From the NCBI GenBank assembly GCA_934597345.1, contig CAKTRJ010000056.1, forward strand, positions 1 to 8,099: a stretch of DNA of 8,099 bases, in the 5' to 3' direction. The stretch comes from an uncultured Oscillospiraceae bacterium. GTDB taxonomy: Bacteria; Bacillota; Clostridia; Oscillospirales; Oscillospiraceae. The position numbers and the translations under genes are program-made. Below the pieces are notes generated by a model. It saw nothing but the letters and a program-made list of their open reading frames with translations, was not told the origin of the DNA and did not search any database. Every line of letters begins with the position of its first letter. Within the stretch, counting starts at the first letter, position 1. Positions 6,458 to 8,099 of the stretch are shown in pieces.

Positions 6458-6720
6458 GGCAGCGGCTTTGTTTTGCGGTCACCCGCATATTTGTCCGCAG
6501 CCTGACGTACCCGAAGGCAGTACGGGAGAGCACCCGCCGAATGCTTCGATACTCTCTCCCCCTCGTCGTCCTCTGCTTATGAACCACCTCTATAAACGGC
6601 GGCTGACGGCGGATTTTTCGTCAAGACAAGGCGCAAAAGCGCAGGAATACTGGGTGTATTTCAAGCTTTTGCAACACCGTATTGGCGAAAAAGATCCGCC
6701 AGCAGAGGCGCATGGCGCTT
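6458..6720 (-). ncRNA. glmS ribozyme (GlcN6P-activated self-cleaving leader) with enlarged P1
   Basis: On the minus strand, A(6719)|GCGCC is the cleavage site. P1 arms CCUCUGCU (6708-6701) and AGCAGAGG (6577-6570) enclose a large insert. The conserved core follows: GACGAGG (6567-6561), AUCGA (6550-6546), UCGGCGGGUGC (from 6540), with GGGAGAG (6560-6554) pairing CUCUCCC (6530-6524). P3 is CGUAC/GUACG (6524-6520, 6510-6506). P4 is GGCUGCGG (6502-6495) with CCGCUGCC (6465-6458), one mismatch, enclosing hairpin UGCGG-GUGA-CCGCA (6487-6474) with a GNRA loop. These match the known class in order and position. GlcN6P acts as cofactor for cleavage, after which the glmS message is degraded. The usual distance from cleavage site to GACGAGG is about 55 nt; here it is about 150. 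Confidence 0.9.
6604..6703. repeat. Long imperfect palindrome inside ribozyme P1, MITE/REP-like
   Basis: Nested complementary blocks: GGCGGATTTTTCG (6608-6620) with CGAAAAAGATCCGCC (6686-6700); TCAA (6621-6624) with TTGG (6682-6685); GCAAAAGC (6633-6640) with GCTTTTGC (6665-6672); AATAC (6646-6650) with GTATT (6656-6660) around TGGGT. The whole folds as one long hairpin, in line with the P1 helix. It has the look of a non-autonomous palindromic repeat, but copy number elsewhere in the genome cannot be seen here. Confidence 0.6.
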
Positions 6721-6762
6721 GTGTCGGATGCTATTTCCGATGTCCTCCTTTCTCTCTGCGCT

Positions 6763-6820
6763 GGGGGCTTCACCCCCTTATCTACTATATATAAAATCGG
6801 CCACGGGTGTGACCGGTTTT
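6763..6820. promoter_or_regulatory. Divergent promoter region between glmS and the DUF421 gene
   Basis: Candidates only. Plus (DUF421): TTCACC (6769-6774), 17 nt, TAAAAT (6792-6797). Minus (glmS): GTCACA (plus 6813-6808), 18 nt, TATAGT (plus 6789-6784), which would start near 6777, about 58 nt before the ribozyme cleavage site. The two overlap. The region also holds GGGGG-cttcac-CCCC(C) (6763-6777) and a 12-bp inverted repeat (6793-6804 with 6809-6820, 10 of 12 matched). Weak -35 elements make the exact promoters unsure. Confidence 0.35.
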
Positions 6821-6880
6821 ATTCCATTGGCAATATTTTTTGAAAAAACGTCCATACTCCATGAAAAGGAGTTGATATTG

Positions 6881-7564
6881 ATGATCACCGCGTTTTTCCG
6901 CACGGTGCTGCTGTACGGCCTGCTGATCGTGGGCCTGCGGCTGACCGGTAAGCGGCAGATCGGGCAGCTGGAGCCTATCGAATTTGTGCTGATGATGCTG
7001 CTGAGCGATCTGGCGTCCGTTCCCATGCAGGACTTCGGCCTGCCCCTTTTGCAGGGCGTGATCCCCATCGCCACGCTGCTGGCCCTCAGCACCCTTCTCA
7101 GCGGCATCAGCATGCTGAGCGTCCGGTTCCGCTCGTTGGTGTGCGGTGAGCCGACCCTTATCATCCGGGAGGGCGTTTTGCAGCAGGCCGCCATGAAGCG
7201 CAGCCGCCTGACGCTGGACGAGGTATTGGAGGAACTGCGGGTGCAGGGCGTTTCGTCGCTGGACGACGTGAAATACGCCGTGTTGGAGACCAGCGGACAG
7301 CTGAGCGTGCTGCTGCGGGCCGACGTGCAGCCCGCCACCCCTCGGCAGATGGGGCTGAAGGTGGCCGACGACGTGTTCCTGCCGGTCATTATCATCGACA
7401 ATGGACGGCTGATGGGAAAGAACATGGAAAAGATGGGGCTGGATGAAAAATGGCTGCAAAAGCAGCTGAAGGCCCACAAGGCGCACCGGGTGCAGGATGT
7501 GTTCCTGATGACCGTTGACCGCAGCGGCACCGTGGTGCTGGCCAAGAAGGAGGCGGTGAAATGA
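6881..7564 (+). CDS. DUF421 (YetF-type) membrane protein
   Basis: 227 aa, a usual length for the family. N-terminal membrane helices fit about 3-20, 33-48 and 56-78; between the first two lies the conserved RLTGKRQIGQLEPIEFV (20-36). The C-terminal part, about 86-222, is the soluble YetF alpha/beta domain, with GEPTLIIREGVL (89-100), ELRVQGVSSLDDVKYAVLETSGQLSVLL (118-145) and LPVIIIDNGRL (167-177). DUF421 proteins are common in spore-forming Bacillota and have no settled biochemical role; some are tied to spore germination or membrane stress. The start at 6881 follows AAGGAG (6866-6871) by 9 nt; the open frame extends further upstream but without homology. The stop overlaps the next start in ATGA, so translation is probably coupled. 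Confidence 0.9.
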   Translation: MITAFFRTVLLYGLLIVGLRLTGKRQIGQLEPIEFVLMMLLSDLASVPMQDFGLPLLQGVIPIATLLALSTLLSGISMLSVRFRSLVCGEPTLIIREGVLQQAAMKRSRLTLDEVLEELRVQGVSSLDDVKYAVLETSGQLSVLLRADVQPATPRQMGLKVADDVFLPVIIIDNGRLMGKNMEKMGLDEKWLQKQLKAHKAHRVQDVFLMTVDRSGTVVLAKKEAVK

Positions 7565-7941
7565 AGGCGCTTCGTGCCGCGATCCTCGTACTGGTGCTGC
7601 TGATGGCGGCCAGCCTTGTCAACAGCGCCTATCTCACCGCCCGATGCGGCGACTGGACGGCGCAGCTGGATACCGTTACCGCCGCCGCTTCGGGCGGCGA
7701 CTGGGACACAGCGGCGCGGGAAATGGCGGCCCTCCGGGCGGACTGGCAGAAAAAACAGAGCTATCTCCACATTACGCTGATGCATGAGGAGATCAACGAG
7801 ACCGACACCCTGCTGCACCAGTGCGCGCTGTTTGTGGACGCGCAGGACAACGGCTCCCTCTCCGACGCAGCGGTGCAGCTGGCGCTGCAATTCGACCGTC
7901 TGGCGGAGATGGAGCAGCTGAGTATCAAAAACGTACTGTAA
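7561..7941 (+). CDS. DUF4363-family membrane-anchored small protein
   Basis: 126 aa. A single N-terminal hydrophobic segment (about 4-24, ALRAAILVLVLLMAASLVNS) acts as anchor or uncleaved signal, leaving an extracytoplasmic helical domain. Family landmarks are DWDTAAREMAALRADWQKKQ (47-66), the LHITLMHEEINETDTLL stretch (69-85), and the C-terminal RLAEMEQLSIKNVL. Function is unknown. Its start ATG overlaps the DUF421 stop as ATGA, with no strong ribosome binding site beyond AAGGAGG at 7547-7553 inside the upstream gene. DUF421 and DUF4363 genes are repeatedly found side by side in clostridia, which suggests that the two proteins act together at the membrane. Confidence 0.85.
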   Translation: MKALRAAILVLVLLMAASLVNSAYLTARCGDWTAQLDTVTAAASGGDWDTAAREMAALRADWQKKQSYLHITLMHEEINETDTLLHQCALFVDAQDNGSLSDAAVQLALQFDRLAEMEQLSIKNVL

Positions 7942-7965
7942 GGGACATTTTAATAGAGCGCACCG

Positions 7966-8099
7966 AAGGCTCCCCTTGTTGCAAGGGGAGCTACTGAGGG
8001 GATAAAACGACAATCGACAATCCCTCCGTCAACGCTTCGCGTTGCCACCTCAGCTGTGCACGCCCCAGTGTGCGCACTGGGGTGCCTTTACACAAGGGA
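7966..8099. repeat. Composite palindromic intergenic repeat, running off the right edge
   Basis: No gene is seen after 7941. The stretch holds GCTCCCCTTG/CAAGGGGAGC (7969-7978, 7982-7991, 3-nt loop), a tandem CGACAAT pair (8008-8021), GAGGG...CCCTC arms (from 7996 and to 8025), CAACGC-TTC-GCGTTG (8030-8044), and CCCCAGTG-TGCG-CACTGGGG (8063-8082). The layout (AGGGGAGC, TGAGGGGATAAAACGACAAT, CCCTCCGTC, GCCACCTC, CCTTTACACAAGGGA) resembles multicopy intergenic repeats I recall from Faecalibacterium-like genomes. The first hairpin may also end transcription of the DUF421-DUF4363 unit, though no T-run follows. Confidence 0.6.

Noticed and set aside
6721..6745. GGAGG near 6745 on the minus strand as start of a small upstream gene ahead of the ribozyme
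   Set aside because: No ATG, GTG or TTG follows at a useful distance; a UCGGA/UCCGA hairpin and the ribozyme cleavage site come next, so it is leader RNA.
4461..6794. Long open frame on the plus strand (777 codons) opposite glmS
   Set aside because: Same shadow composition; it crosses the bidirectional terminator and the glmS ribozyme, and glmS on the other strand is unmistakable.
6778..8013. Open frame on the minus strand (411 codons) opposite DUF421 and DUF4363
   Set aside because: Ser/Arg/Pro-rich mirror sequence without family motifs or ribosome binding site; the plus-strand pair has clear family signatures.
7966..8099. CRISPR array or attachment site at the right edge
   Set aside because: The repeats are inverted hairpins and one short tandem pair, without regularly spaced direct repeats, and no tRNA or integrase is nearby.

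Overview
The window reads as chromosomal DNA of a GC-rich, low-G+C-phylum (Bacillota) gut-type clostridium, most likely Oscillospiraceae/Ruminococcaceae. The grounds are strong GGAGG ribosome binding sites, a glmS ribozyme ahead of glmS, a DUF421-DUF4363 gene pair, a zinc/cadmium-type ATPase with a separate HMA protein, and a palindromic intergenic repeat at the right edge of a kind I associate with Faecalibacterium-like genomes. The lineage call is inference; the genes themselves are clear.

Layout, left to right. (1) The 3' part of an AbgB-like M20 amidohydrolase (+), entering from outside the window. (2) A minus-strand metal-efflux operon: a small stand-alone HMA metal-binding protein, then a P1B-2-type Zn/Cd/Pb ATPase, closed by a strong terminator just behind the amidohydrolase. 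(3) A divergent regulator (+) with an ArsR-type winged helix fused to an AraC-type double HTH. The 180-bp gap between regulator and operon holds two divergent promoter candidates that share one palindromic -10 (AGTATACT), with a TTAAGC/GCTTAA operator candidate over the regulator's -35. (4) An AT-rich gap, then a small Dabb-domain protein (+) with its own promoter. (5) A 22-bp perfect hairpin shared as terminator by the Dabb gene and the convergent glmS (-). (6) glmS, preceded by a glmS ribozyme whose P1 stem is enlarged by about 120 nt, mostly one long imperfect palindrome that looks like an inserted repeat. (7) A divergent two-gene unit (+), DUF421/YetF and DUF4363, joined by an ATGA overlap. 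(8) A composite palindromic intergenic repeat running off the right edge.

How the parts work together. The metal module is self-contained: sensor, metal-binding protein and exporter, with a promoter arrangement that should make sensor and exporter transcription compete for the same DNA. glmS is controlled by glucosamine-6-phosphate through ribozyme self-cleavage. The other genes are housekeeping or membrane/stress functions without an evident link to these.

Nothing here is a wholly new system. The most interesting points are the repeat-enlarged glmS ribozyme, the shared -10 divergent promoter pair, the ArsR-AraC fusion with a non-canonical metal site, and the split HMA/ATPase operon with a hairpin between its two genes.
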